From positions 1-18,498 of the forward strand of contig JBGAQU010000058.1 of NCBI GenBank assembly GCA_044220535.1: a stretch of 18,498 bases of DNA. The letters run 5' to 3'. Source of the DNA: JBDHTS01 sp044220535. GTDB taxonomy: Bacteria > Pseudomonadota > Alphaproteobacteria > Micavibrionales > Micavibrionaceae. The notes beneath the pieces were generated by a model. That model had not been told where the DNA came from. It saw only the letters and a list, made by a program, of their open reading frames with translations, and made no database searches. The translations under genes and the position numbers were made by a program. Positions 13,209 through 18,498 of the stretch are shown one piece after another (the first letter of the stretch is position 1; each line of letters starts with the position of its first letter).

Positions 13209-13564
13209 TACTGCGCCGTCCCGTTGTCTTTTTCGGTGGAGACGGACGTTTCCTTGCCTTCGCCCAAGCGTTCTTCATAGGCGGTCCTGGCGGAACGGCT
13301 GCCTGTCTTGTCTTCCTTGGTCTCCTCGGAAACCGCGCCGTTGCTGTCAGCGTTGCGGTTGTCGTAGACATAGATCTGCTGTTCAGCTTGTTTTGGCTGC
13401 ACAGGCGTAACCGATGCATGGGTTTCCGCAGGCACAGGCGTGGTAACCGCGCCGCCGGTGACATGATCTTCCATGGCTTTTGCAACAGGTGCGGCAGCAG
13501 GCGCTTTAGACGGCACGGGTACCGGCACCGGCACGACTGCGGCGACTGGCCCCTGGGCGCTCAT
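13208..13564 (-). CDS. Pro/Ala/Val-rich protein, middle gene of lipoprotein operon
   Basis: A 118-residue protein of low complexity, starting MSAQGPVAAVVPVPVPVPSK, then Ala/Pro-rich, and ending in a charged segment (IYVYDNRNADSNGAVSEETK, then RTAYEERLGEGKETSV). It has no signal peptide or lipobox although both flanking genes encode lipoproteins. It overlaps the first gene by 4 nt (ATGA) and the last by 1 nt, which implies translational coupling. It could be a cytoplasmic protein, or the detached C-terminal part of the upstream lipoprotein separated by a frameshift. The VP repeat resembles linkers of envelope-spanning proteins. Coding is supported by the tight overlaps; function unknown. Confidence 0.65.
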   Translation of the reverse strand: MSAQGPVAAVVPVPVPVPSKAPAAAPVAKAMEDHVTGGAVTTPVPAETHASVTPVQPKQAEQQIYVYDNRNADSNGAVSEETKEDKTGSRSARTAYEERLGEGKETSVSTEKDNGTAQ

Positions 13565-14217
13565 GTTGAACGAGCCGCTTTCCTTGGTAAGCTGACGACC
13601 TGGCCAAAGACGGCGAGGGAAAGCTGGCTGGACGCGCCCTGGTTTTCAATACCGTATTCCATCTGGAACGGCGCTTTTTCATCGGCAGCGATTTTGTATT
13701 TGCTGGCGGTCAGCGCATCGGTCAGCGCCTGGCGGAATTCGGCGGCGCCCTGCTGGCCGGGTGCGGCTTCGCGCAGGAACACAGGATCTTTCAGGCGGCC
13801 AAAACCGCTTTCAATCTTGGAGAGCAGTTCAGACGCAGCCGAGCGCCATTGCGGTGTCACTTCAACCGCAGCGATGGGCGGCACTGTATTGGCAGGCGCG
13901 AAATTCGCGGATGCGTCGATCGGCGTTGCCATCACAGGCGCGGCGGGAGGCATGACAGATACCGGATCGGCCGCAGGCACAGCCGCATTGCCAGCCATGG
14001 GCTGCATATTGGCCGGGGCGGCAGCCGGGCCGTTCTGGCCGGGATATTCATGCACGGTGACTTCGCCCGCGGATGTCCGGTACTGGTTGACCTGGTATTT
14101 ATACCCGGTCGGCATCGCCGTCGGGCCGAAATTGCTGGCACAAGCTGTGATCGCGAGCGGGGCCGCGAACAGGAACAGGCGGGCTACGGCGCGAAGGGTT
14201 TTCTGGTCGGACGGCAT
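13561..14217 (-). CDS. Lipoprotein, first gene of the operon
   Basis: A 218-residue lipoprotein. Signal peptide with lipobox LAITAC (about Cys26). After YKYQVNQYRTSAGEVTVHEY comes a Pro/Ala/Met-rich linker, then a folded C-terminal domain (WRSAASELLSKIESGFGRLK through KYKIAADEKAPFQMEYGIEN) that ends SLAVFGQVVSLPRKAARST. ATG 14217 has GAGGAAAA upstream and is followed by a proper signal; a longer frame from 14301 lacks both. The last 4 nt overlap the next gene. The C-terminal domain has a vague likeness to outer-membrane lipoproteins of the FlgO/FlgP kind, but I cannot name it. Confidence 0.72.
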   Translation of the reverse strand: MPSDQKTLRAVARLFLFAAPLAITACASNFGPTAMPTGYKYQVNQYRTSAGEVTVHEYPGQNGPAAAPANMQPMAGNAAVPAADPVSVMPPAAPVMATPIDASANFAPANTVPPIAAVEVTPQWRSAASELLSKIESGFGRLKDPVFLREAAPGQQGAAEFRQALTDALTASKYKIAADEKAPFQMEYGIENQGASSQLSLAVFGQVVSLPRKAARST

Positions 14218-14263
14218 GGCATTTTCCTCGGGGGCTGGATCCGGATGTGAAGAGATAAAGGTC

Positions 14264-14291
14264 AAAAAAACACGGGCTGGAGACGAAGCCC
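14264..14291 (-). terminator. Weak rho-independent terminator
   Basis: On the minus strand, GGGCT (14291-14287) pairs with AGCCC (14278-14274) around 8 nt, followed shortly by seven Ts (14270-14264). It probably ends the Fur-box gene before the lipoprotein operon. The stem is only 5 bp. Confidence 0.4.
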
Positions 14292-14342
14292 CGCACTGCA
14301 CACGATGCTACCAAGTCTTGGGGCCGAGGTACAGTGCTGTTT

Positions 14343-14561
14343 TTACACGGAACCTGCGATGCGGGACGGATCGGACAGGCGGCAGATCCAGCGTATTCCC
14401 GCCCCGCCGCAAACAGGGCGGCGGTCGAGCAGGCCCTGCGCCAGCGCCTCACGCACCGCAGGCCAGCCGTAGCGGCAGACCAGGTCGTCCTGATACATCA
14501 GCCCGGCCGGTTCTTCGAAGTAGGTTTGCAGAAGATAAAGTTCGGCGAGCATTAAAACCAT
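14343..14561 (-). CDS. Small protein under a Fur box, unknown function
   Basis: A 72-residue protein from ATG 14561 (MVLMLAELYLLQ). GTG 14564 and ATG 14552 are alternatives, and none has a clear ribosome binding site. The sequence LAELYLLQTYFEEPAGLMYQ then DDLVCRYGWPAVREALAQGLLDRR looks like a small helical, winged-helix-like domain, and three cysteines follow in sequence (Cys in LVCRYG, PVCGG, WICRL). A clear Fur box covers its probable promoter, so it should be induced by iron starvation. It could be a small regulator or an iron-related accessory protein. The name FeoC is tempting but unsupported, as no feoAB is present. Confidence 0.6.
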   Translation of the reverse strand: MVLMLAELYLLQTYFEEPAGLMYQDDLVCRYGWPAVREALAQGLLDRRPVCGGAGIRWICRLSDPSRIAGSV

Positions 14562-14573
14562 CACAAGAAATGC

Positions 14574-14594
14574 AATTGATAATCATTCTCAATT
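14574..14594 (-). promoter_or_regulatory. Fur box overlapping a promoter
   Basis: AATTGATAAT (14574-14583), one centre base, ATTCTCAATT (14585-14594): a near-perfect 21-bp palindrome that matches the TGATAATNATTATCA Fur core with one change. On the minus strand TTGCCA (14613-14608), 17 nt and GAGAAT (14590-14585) form a promoter whose -10 is inside the box, 24 nt before ATG 14561. Confidence 0.75.
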
Positions 14595-14638
14595 AAGGAG
14601 GGTGATTTGGCAAGAGGGGAAAATTGCTTTCTCAACAT

Positions 14639-14672
14639 AAAAAATCTGTCATCCCGTAGCGGAGGGATGACA
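14639..14672 (-). terminator. Rho-independent terminator of the sco gene
   Basis: TGTCATCCC (14647-14655) and GGGATGACA (14664-14672) form a 9-bp stem with an 8-nt loop. On the minus strand it is followed by GA and six Ts (14644-14639), 18 nt after the sco stop. Confidence 0.85.
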
Positions 14673-14689
14673 AAAGAGAAGCGGCAGGA

Positions 14690-15319
14690 TTAGGCGGCCG
14701 GGATAATTTTCTTCAACTTCGCGGCAATATCGCCCGCTTTGTCATCCGGCGTGAAGATGTCGATGAAGTGATTGTCCGGACCCATCAGATAGATATAGGC
14801 GGAATGGTTCAGCGTGTAGTCGCCGCCTTTTTTATCCTCGACGCGGGCGGCGTAGACTTTATAACCGTCCTGGACTTTTTTAAGATCCTCTTTCGATCCG
14901 GTCAGGCCGACGGGACTGGGTTTGTACAGGCCGACATAGTCTTTCATAACTTTGGGCGTGTCGCGGTCCGGATCGACGGTGATGAAAATGGGGGCAATTT
15001 TCGCCAGCCTGTCTTTATCAATCATGTTCAACGCATCGGTCATCTTTTTCAAATCTACCGGGCAGACATCGGGGCAGGATGTGAAACCAAAATAGACCAA
15101 GCGGTATTTGCCGTCGAAATCCTTTTCGGTGACATGCTTGCTATCCTGGTCGGTCAGGCTGAACGGGCCGCCGGGTTCGGTGCCCGCGGGCGCGGCGGTT
15201 TCATGCTCATGCGCGCCATGCGCGTAAGTTTTCGCGCTTTCGATGGTCATCGCAAAGCCGATAAAGGCCAGGACCATGGTGACGGGGATCAGGAAAAGCA
15301 GGCGGGTGTTTTTGTTCAT
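14690..15319 (-). CDS. Sco1/SenC-family copper chaperone
   Basis: A 209-residue membrane-anchored thioredoxin-fold protein. N-terminal anchor at about residues 8-24, a His-rich segment HGAHEHE (34-40), then the copper site FTSCPDVCP with Cys82 and Cys86, the ITVDPDRDTP motif (113-122) and His172 in NHSAYIYLM. All three copper ligands of the Sco family are present. Sco proteins deliver copper to the CuA site of cytochrome c oxidase or reduce its cysteines. No oxidase gene is nearby, so the partner lies elsewhere. It starts 39 nt after the phoH stop on the same strand and may be read from the phoH promoter. The ribosome binding site is weak (AAATAGAATTC). Confidence 0.93.
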   Translation of the reverse strand: MNKNTRLLFLIPVTMVLAFIGFAMTIESAKTYAHGAHEHETAAPAGTEPGGPFSLTDQDSKHVTEKDFDGKYRLVYFGFTSCPDVCPVDLKKMTDALNMIDKDRLAKIAPIFITVDPDRDTPKVMKDYVGLYKPSPVGLTGSKEDLKKVQDGYKVYAARVEDKKGGDYTLNHSAYIYLMGPDNHFIDIFTPDDKAGDIAAKLKKIIPAA

Positions 15320-15358
15320 GAATTCTATTTAAAACAACCCGCCCGGCTTTGTAAAGGT

Positions 15359-16135
15359 TTACAGCACGCCCAGCATTTCCGCAACCAGCGGGTGGCGGAC
15401 GATGTCTTCGTTTTTCAGGCGGCACACCGCGATGTTCGGCAGTTTTTCAAGCTTGTCCGCGATCATCGACAGGCCGGATATGCCGGGGAGCAAGTCGCTC
15501 TGATCCGGATCGCCGGTGATGATCATGGTCGAATGCCAGCCGAGGCGGGAGAGCAGCATTTTCAGCTGCACATAGGTGCAGTTCTGCGCCTCGTCAATGA
15601 TCACATAGGCGTTGTTGAGCGTGCGGCCGCGCATGAAACCGACCGGCGCGATTTCGATGGTGCCGTCCTGGATGTAATCCCGCACGCGCTTGCCGCCGAG
15701 GCGGTCGCCGAGCGCATCATAGAGCGGCCTTAAATACGGCGCCATTTTCTCATGCATGTCGCCGGGCAGGTAACCGAGCGACTCCCCGGCCTCCATGGCG
15801 GGGCGGGACAGGATGATGCGTTCGATCTTGCCTTTTTCCAACGCCTCGACCGCGGCGGAGATGGCGAGATAGGTTTTGCCCGTGCCCGCCGGGCCGATGG
15901 CGAGGGTCAGGTTATGCGTGTTGATGGCATCCATCAGGCCTTTCTGACCTTCGGAGCGCGGGCTGACGTTTTTGACAAATTTCTTGTCACGGGCACGGTC
16001 GATTTCCTCATCCAGAGGATGCCAGTCGGACCGTCCGCCGCCACGTCCCACCTTATCCGCGAAGTCCTTGTGCACGAGGGTGCTGCTGACGCTGCGCAGC
16101 GCGATGTTTCTCTTTTTGCTGGATTTTTTAGCCAT
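15359..16135 (-). CDS. PhoH-family P-loop ATPase
   Basis: A 258-residue PhoH-like protein. A basic N-terminal tail (MAKKSSKKRN), then SPRSEGQKGLMDAI, Walker A GPAGTGKT (81-88), ILSRPAMEAGESLGYLPGD (108-126), Walker B VIIDEAQN (178-185) and the ITGDPDQSDLLPG motif (206-218): a complete PhoH domain of the RNA-helicase-like superfamily. The usual alphaproteobacterial phoH that sits with ybeY and miaB is longer; this one lacks an extra N-terminal domain and has neither neighbour, so it may be a second copy. Its physiological role is not settled, RNA metabolism being likely. ATG 16135 has AAGGAG with 8-nt spacing. The upstream region contains a terminator-like hairpin. Confidence 0.92.
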   Translation of the reverse strand: MAKKSSKKRNIALRSVSSTLVHKDFADKVGRGGGRSDWHPLDEEIDRARDKKFVKNVSPRSEGQKGLMDAINTHNLTLAIGPAGTGKTYLAISAAVEALEKGKIERIILSRPAMEAGESLGYLPGDMHEKMAPYLRPLYDALGDRLGGKRVRDYIQDGTIEIAPVGFMRGRTLNNAYVIIDEAQNCTYVQLKMLLSRLGWHSTMIITGDPDQSDLLPGISGLSMIADKLEKLPNIAVCRLKNEDIVRHPLVAEMLGVL

Positions 16136-16180
16136 TGCGGACTCCTTAAGGATAGAGGTTGCGGGGCGGGAAACGGCAAT

Positions 16181-16204
16181 AAAAAACCGCGCTAGGAAGC
16201 GCGG
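16181..16204 (-). terminator. Terminator or attenuator hairpin upstream of phoH
   Basis: On the minus strand, CCGCGC (16204-16199), loop TTCCTA and GCGCGG (16192-16187) followed by six Ts (16186-16181). It lies about 45 nt before the phoH start on the same strand, with no full gene between it and the divergent promoter at 16365. It either ends a small RNA or attenuates phoH. Confidence 0.7.
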
Positions 16205-16272
16205 CGGGAGGGACAGACATCAGGGCGGGCAAGACCCGGGGCCAGGAGGAGGATGGAGAGAGGATCTGACAT
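16192..16272 (-). CDS. Possible 26-residue leader peptide before phoH
   Basis: A frame from ATG 16272 to a TAG at 16194-16192, which falls at the loop and 3' arm junction of the terminator hairpin. The peptide is MSDPLSILLLAPGLARPDVC plus six residues and has a Leu-rich stretch. The placement is that of an attenuator leader peptide. No good ribosome binding site precedes it (AAAGGG is too far), so coding is doubtful. Confidence 0.2.
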   Translation of the reverse strand: MSDPLSILLLAPGLARPDVCPSRRAS

Positions 16273-16364
16273 TAAAATCAAGCGAAACCCTTTGTTAATA
16301 TTGAGTCTAGCTGATTCGCGGGAAAGCGCAAAGAATCATTCGAAACGGGCCGCTTATTAACATA

Positions 16365-16393
16365 TTGACATTTTTGCCCGCGCGGCCTAATGT
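16365..16393 (+). promoter_or_regulatory. Sigma-70 promoter of the secreted-protein pair
   Basis: A perfect TTGACA (16365-16370), 17 nt, then TAATGT (16388-16393). A start near 16400 leaves a short leader with GGGAGAA before ATG 16415. Confidence 0.65.
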
Positions 16394-16414
16394 TTCACAT
16401 AACGGGAGAAATTC

Positions 16415-16843
16415 ATGAGTAAAAGCCTTATTAAAGCCTTTGCAATGGCTGCGGCTGTGACATCGTCACTTCTGGTTGGCGACGCGCAGGCGCAGACTGT
16501 CGGCGCGGATCAGACATTGAGCGGGCTTTTGCGCCATCTAACTTCCCAGATTGAAAGCACGGTTCCCGATCTGATGCGCACTTCGATCCATCAGCTGGAG
16601 ACAGCTTGCGAGAAAAGTGCCTATAGAGACATTTGTTTTGAAGTGCAAATGCGCGCGCAGCTTCAGGCGAAATATCCCATGCCCTGCTCTGTCGGCCCAA
16701 CCGCCAAAAACATTGCGAAAATTTATGCCGGACTGAGTGGCCGCAATGCATCCAACGCGGAATTGACCGAAGGCCGGACCAACATCATGCGCGAAGAAGA
16801 CAATCTGTCACGATGTGACAGGGCACCGCCGATCCGGCCATAG
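16415..16843 (+). CDS. Small secreted protein, tandem paralogue 1
   Basis: A 142-residue protein with a signal peptide (cleavage near GDAQA, about residue 26). The mature part is mostly helical: TLSGLLRHLTSQIESTVPDL, then four cysteines (ACEKS, DICFE, MPCSV, SRCDR) that could form two disulfides. The segment CSVGPTAKNIAKIYAGLSGR continuing to NAEL is shared with the next gene (CPVQYEAKAISDVFMGL to DAEL). ATG 16415 is preceded by GGGAGAA, and a good promoter lies upstream. No known family recognised. It is probably periplasmic and cotranscribed with its paralogue 10 nt downstream. Confidence 0.72.
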   Translation: MSKSLIKAFAMAAAVTSSLLVGDAQAQTVGADQTLSGLLRHLTSQIESTVPDLMRTSIHQLETACEKSAYRDICFEVQMRAQLQAKYPMPCSVGPTAKNIAKIYAGLSGRNASNAELTEGRTNIMREEDNLSRCDRAPPIRP

Positions 16844-16853
16844 GGGAAGAAGA

Positions 16854-17249
16854 ATGCGACAAATCTTAAAAACCATTCCCGTTCTCGCAACTCTGGCCAC
16901 GCCTTTTGCCGCAGCGGCGGCGCAACCGGCCTCTTCTTATGCGGCCGAGCATCTGATGCCGTCTGCGCTGCGCATCGAAATCAACGGGCTTAAATTTGTC
17001 TGCCCGTCGACGGATAAGGAAGATACGCAGAGCGATTGCGTTTACAGCAAGACGCGGCAGCATATTGTATGGATGGGCATGGGAAATTGCCCTGTACAAT
17101 ATGAAGCCAAAGCTATCAGTGATGTGTTTATGGGGTTAATCAACAAAGAACCGACCGATGCAGAGTTGGTCAATGCGTATGCCGTGCTGAAAAGCATTTA
17201 TAGCGATATGCAAACATCCTGTTCTGTCACCGGATTCACTGTGAATTAA
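16854..17249 (+). CDS. Small secreted protein, tandem paralogue 2
   Basis: A 131-residue protein with signal MRQILKTIPVLATLATPFAA (cleavage about residues 22-30). The mature domain has four cysteines (KFVCPS, SDCVY, GNCPV, TSCSV) and the shared block CPVQYEAKAISDVFMGLINK followed by EPTDAEL. Its start begins 10 nt after the previous stop, with GGGGAAGAAG as ribosome binding site; a longer frame from 16815 overlaps the first gene and adds a basic tail before the signal, so it is rejected. Same probable fold and location as its neighbour. Function unknown. Confidence 0.73.
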   Translation: MRQILKTIPVLATLATPFAAAAAQPASSYAAEHLMPSALRIEINGLKFVCPSTDKEDTQSDCVYSKTRQHIVWMGMGNCPVQYEAKAISDVFMGLINKEPTDAELVNAYAVLKSIYSDMQTSCSVTGFTVN

Positions 17250-17275
17250 AATCATGATTACAGGCAGCGGCCAAA

Positions 17276-17410
17276 ATGCATATGAACCTTGTCTCTTTAA
17301 GCGCTCAAGGAACAAAGCCTGATAATATCGTTATAGGTGATGCCAAACTTGATAAAGACTGGCAGATTTTTCAAGCTTCAAAAACCTGCCCTTCCCTCTT
17401 CCCCAAATAA
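17276..17410 (+). CDS. Possible 44-residue peptide
   Basis: ATG 17276 (or 17282) to TAA at 17408-17410: starts MHMNLVSLSAQGTKPDNIVI and ends TCPSLFPK. No clear ribosome binding site. The frame contains an imperfect 30-bp palindrome, and its stop almost touches the stop of the convergent di-iron gene. It may be chance or a decayed gene. Confidence 0.2.
   Translation: MHMNLVSLSAQGTKPDNIVIGDAKLDKDWQIFQASKTCPSLFPK
17361..17390. terminator. Imperfect 30-bp palindrome between convergent genes
   Basis: GGCAG/CTGCC ends with TTTTT/AAAAA inner arms around a central AAGCTT, two mismatched pairs in total. It lies 24 nt past the stop of the di-iron gene on the minus strand. The stem is AT-rich and no clean T-tract follows, so it is only a possible terminator. 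Confidence 0.35.
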
Positions 17411-17414
17411 GATA

Positions 17415-18248
17415 TCAAGCGGCCATTTTCTTTAGCTTCTTCACCTGCCCGTTCAGCATGCGCCAGGCCACCTGGCGAATGACGCGGTAAGGCAGTGATG
17501 GCGGGATAAAGCCGCAGGCTTTGAAGATCATCGCTATGGCGCGATCCAGATGTTTCTGCTGGTAAAAACTATAGGCGCGGCGAGCATAAGCCTGGTTTGA
17601 GGCCTTGCGGTCGTAGGTGTCGCTGTCGTTTGAATTGGCGGCAAAATAAGCATAAGACAATTCATCGTCTTCGGATTCCGCGATCCTGCCCAGCGCGACT
17701 TTCAGACGGCCGATCTTGCCCAGTTTTTCCTGTTCCAGATATTTGGTCAGCGTGTCGTAGAACAGTTTGTAATGCCGGAATTCATCCGCGGCGATGTGTT
17801 TGCAGATCTCCTTCAACACAGGCTCATCGATGGAATCGCCGATGGCGCTGTAATAGCTGGACGTGCCGACCTCCACCATGCAGCGCGCGACCATTTCGGC
17901 GGCGCGTCCGCCGCGCACGGAATTTTTGGCGTCGAGAAAATGTTCGGGCTGATACCCTGCGCGGAATTTCGCCATGGCGCGTTGCAGGGACCAGGACGGA
18001 TCGATTTTCTCCGCCCATGTGCCCAGCGCTTCGCCATGCTGCACTTCCTCCACCGACCAGTTGCGGGCCAGCGCCTGGAAGTCCGGATCGTCATGGAAAA
18101 CTTTGCACAGATAATCGGCATAGGAATCCGCACCATATTCCACCAGCGCCGCCGCCTTGATGACCTGGAGCAGGTCGGGCGTGACCTTTGACGGATCCAA
18201 CGTGTCCCAGGGCAGGTCAGAAATTTTCCAGTGGACGTATTCGGGCAT
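17415..18248 (-). CDS. Ferritin-like di-iron protein
   Basis: A 277-residue soluble protein with a four-helix ferritin-like core. Likely iron ligands: Glu37 (helix 1), Glu67/Glu68 and His71 in EEVQH, Glu126 in MVEVGTSSYYSA, and Glu156 with His159 in DEFRH, the ExxH spacing of acyl-ACP desaturase and related di-iron carboxylate proteins. A basic helical tail (GQVKKLKKMAA) follows. The closest known type is the acyl-ACP desaturase/ferritin-like superfamily; whether it is a desaturase, oxygenase or other oxidase cannot be told. I chose ATG 18248 because GGAGG lies 8 nt upstream; ATG 18266 is before that site. It lies 66 nt downstream of the partial gene at the window end and may share its transcript. 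Confidence 0.82.
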   Translation of the reverse strand: MPEYVHWKISDLPWDTLDPSKVTPDLLQVIKAAALVEYGADSYADYLCKVFHDDPDFQALARNWSVEEVQHGEALGTWAEKIDPSWSLQRAMAKFRAGYQPEHFLDAKNSVRGGRAAEMVARCMVEVGTSSYYSAIGDSIDEPVLKEICKHIAADEFRHYKLFYDTLTKYLEQEKLGKIGRLKVALGRIAESEDDELSYAYFAANSNDSDTYDRKASNQAYARRAYSFYQQKHLDRAIAMIFKACGFIPPSLPYRVIRQVAWRMLNGQVKKLKKMAA

Positions 18249-18314
18249 GAAAATGGCCTCCGTCATTGATGCGCAGAGGCCATGTTTAGCATGGTTGGGC
18301 CTGAAGGCTCAAGC

Positions 18315-18498
18315 TTATCCGGGCGTCAGAAAGGACGCGGCGCGGCGAACAGCGCCCAGCCATCCCTGAGCAGGCGGCGGAGTTTTCCGTTCAGGTGCCG
18401 CTTTGTTACTTACTTCAGAAATGGTTCTTAAAATCGCCTCTTTACCTGGATTGCCCACATCCGTGAAAACAACCGCAAGGTTTCCGCCAGCCCTGGCT
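18315..18498 (-). CDS. 3' end of an unidentified gene (partial)
   Basis: An open minus-strand frame runs from the window edge to TAA at 18317-18315, about 60 residues. It reads NLAVVFTDVGNPGKEAILRT, then a charged Pro-rich stretch (PERKTPPPAQ) and GWLGAVRRAASFLTPG at the end. The N-terminal part is outside the window. No family recognised. Coding is supported by an uninterrupted GC-rich frame and the spacing to the gene downstream. Confidence 0.5.
   Translation of the reverse strand, partial: ARAGGNLAVVFTDVGNPGKEAILRTISEVSNKAAPERKTPPPAQGWLGAVRRAASFLTPG

Noticed and set aside
14574..14594. Irr-type (ICE) operator reading
   Set aside because: The sequence matches the Fur TGATAATNATTATCA core, not the TTTAGAA-N-TTCTAAA form.
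13166..14596. 476-codon plus-strand open frame
   Set aside because: It lies antisense to the three-gene lipoprotein operon and the Fur-box gene, has low-complexity Arg/Gly/Ala content and no ribosome binding site. The minus-strand genes have lipoboxes and overlaps typical of real genes.
14768..15733. 321-codon plus-strand open frame
   Set aside because: Antisense to sco and phoH, both recognised families with all key residues. No start signal.

Overview
The window looks like chromosome of an alphaproteobacterium of moderately high GC. The evidence is the gene families present (short DUF188/YaiI protein, TMEM175-type channel, bacterial ceramidase, PBP1A, Sco, PhoH, FlgO-type lipoprotein), GC-rich codon use in most genes, and two promoter-like sites of the GGAAC/GTT type used by the alphaproteobacterial general stress sigma factor EcfG. 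I cannot place it more precisely. No rRNA, tRNA, CRISPR array or complete insertion sequence was seen.

Region 1 (about 1-3250) is the accessory part. It holds an AT-rich FRG-domain gene (207-1061), a convergent AAA ATPase of the DUF4143 type (1136-2542, minus) with a perfect 12-bp inverted repeat just upstream of its start codon, and an AT-rich non-coding stretch. Next comes a plausible sigma-70 promoter that should start a structured leader RNA at about 2770. Two segments of this leader are complementary to one 20-nt stretch just ahead of the ribosome binding site of a small XRE-type regulator (2955-3221). This layout closely resembles the C4 antisense RNA control of P1/P4-like phages, with an XRE regulator where the phages carry icd/ash/ant genes. 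It is the most interesting item here.

Region 2 (3250-8500) is a run of small stress or envelope genes: a SnoaL-like protein behind an EcfG-like promoter, a hairpin repeat, a DUF188 protein, a Pmp3 proteolipid, a CigR/RcnB-like periplasmic protein, a ClpP-family protease with an intact triad and a C-terminal extension, a glycine-zipper lipoprotein, a short conserved-looking protein, a TMEM175-like channel, two related small lipoproteins (one with an EcfG-like promoter) and a 41-residue protein with its own terminator.

Region 3 (8500-14600) carries a ceramidase-family membrane protein, a full-length class A penicillin-binding protein (PBP1A), a cysteine-rich secreted protein of unknown function, a three-gene overlapping minus-strand operon ending in a FlgO-type lipoprotein, and a small gene under a clear Fur box.

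Region 4 (14600-18498) has a Sco copper chaperone downstream of a PhoH-family ATPase, an orphan minus-strand terminator upstream of phoH with a possible leader ORF ending inside it, a tandem pair of related small secreted proteins behind a good sigma-70 promoter, a ferritin-like di-iron protein, and the 3' end of an unidentified minus-strand gene. The common thread of regions 2-4 is envelope, metal and stress functions. Region 1 looks acquired.
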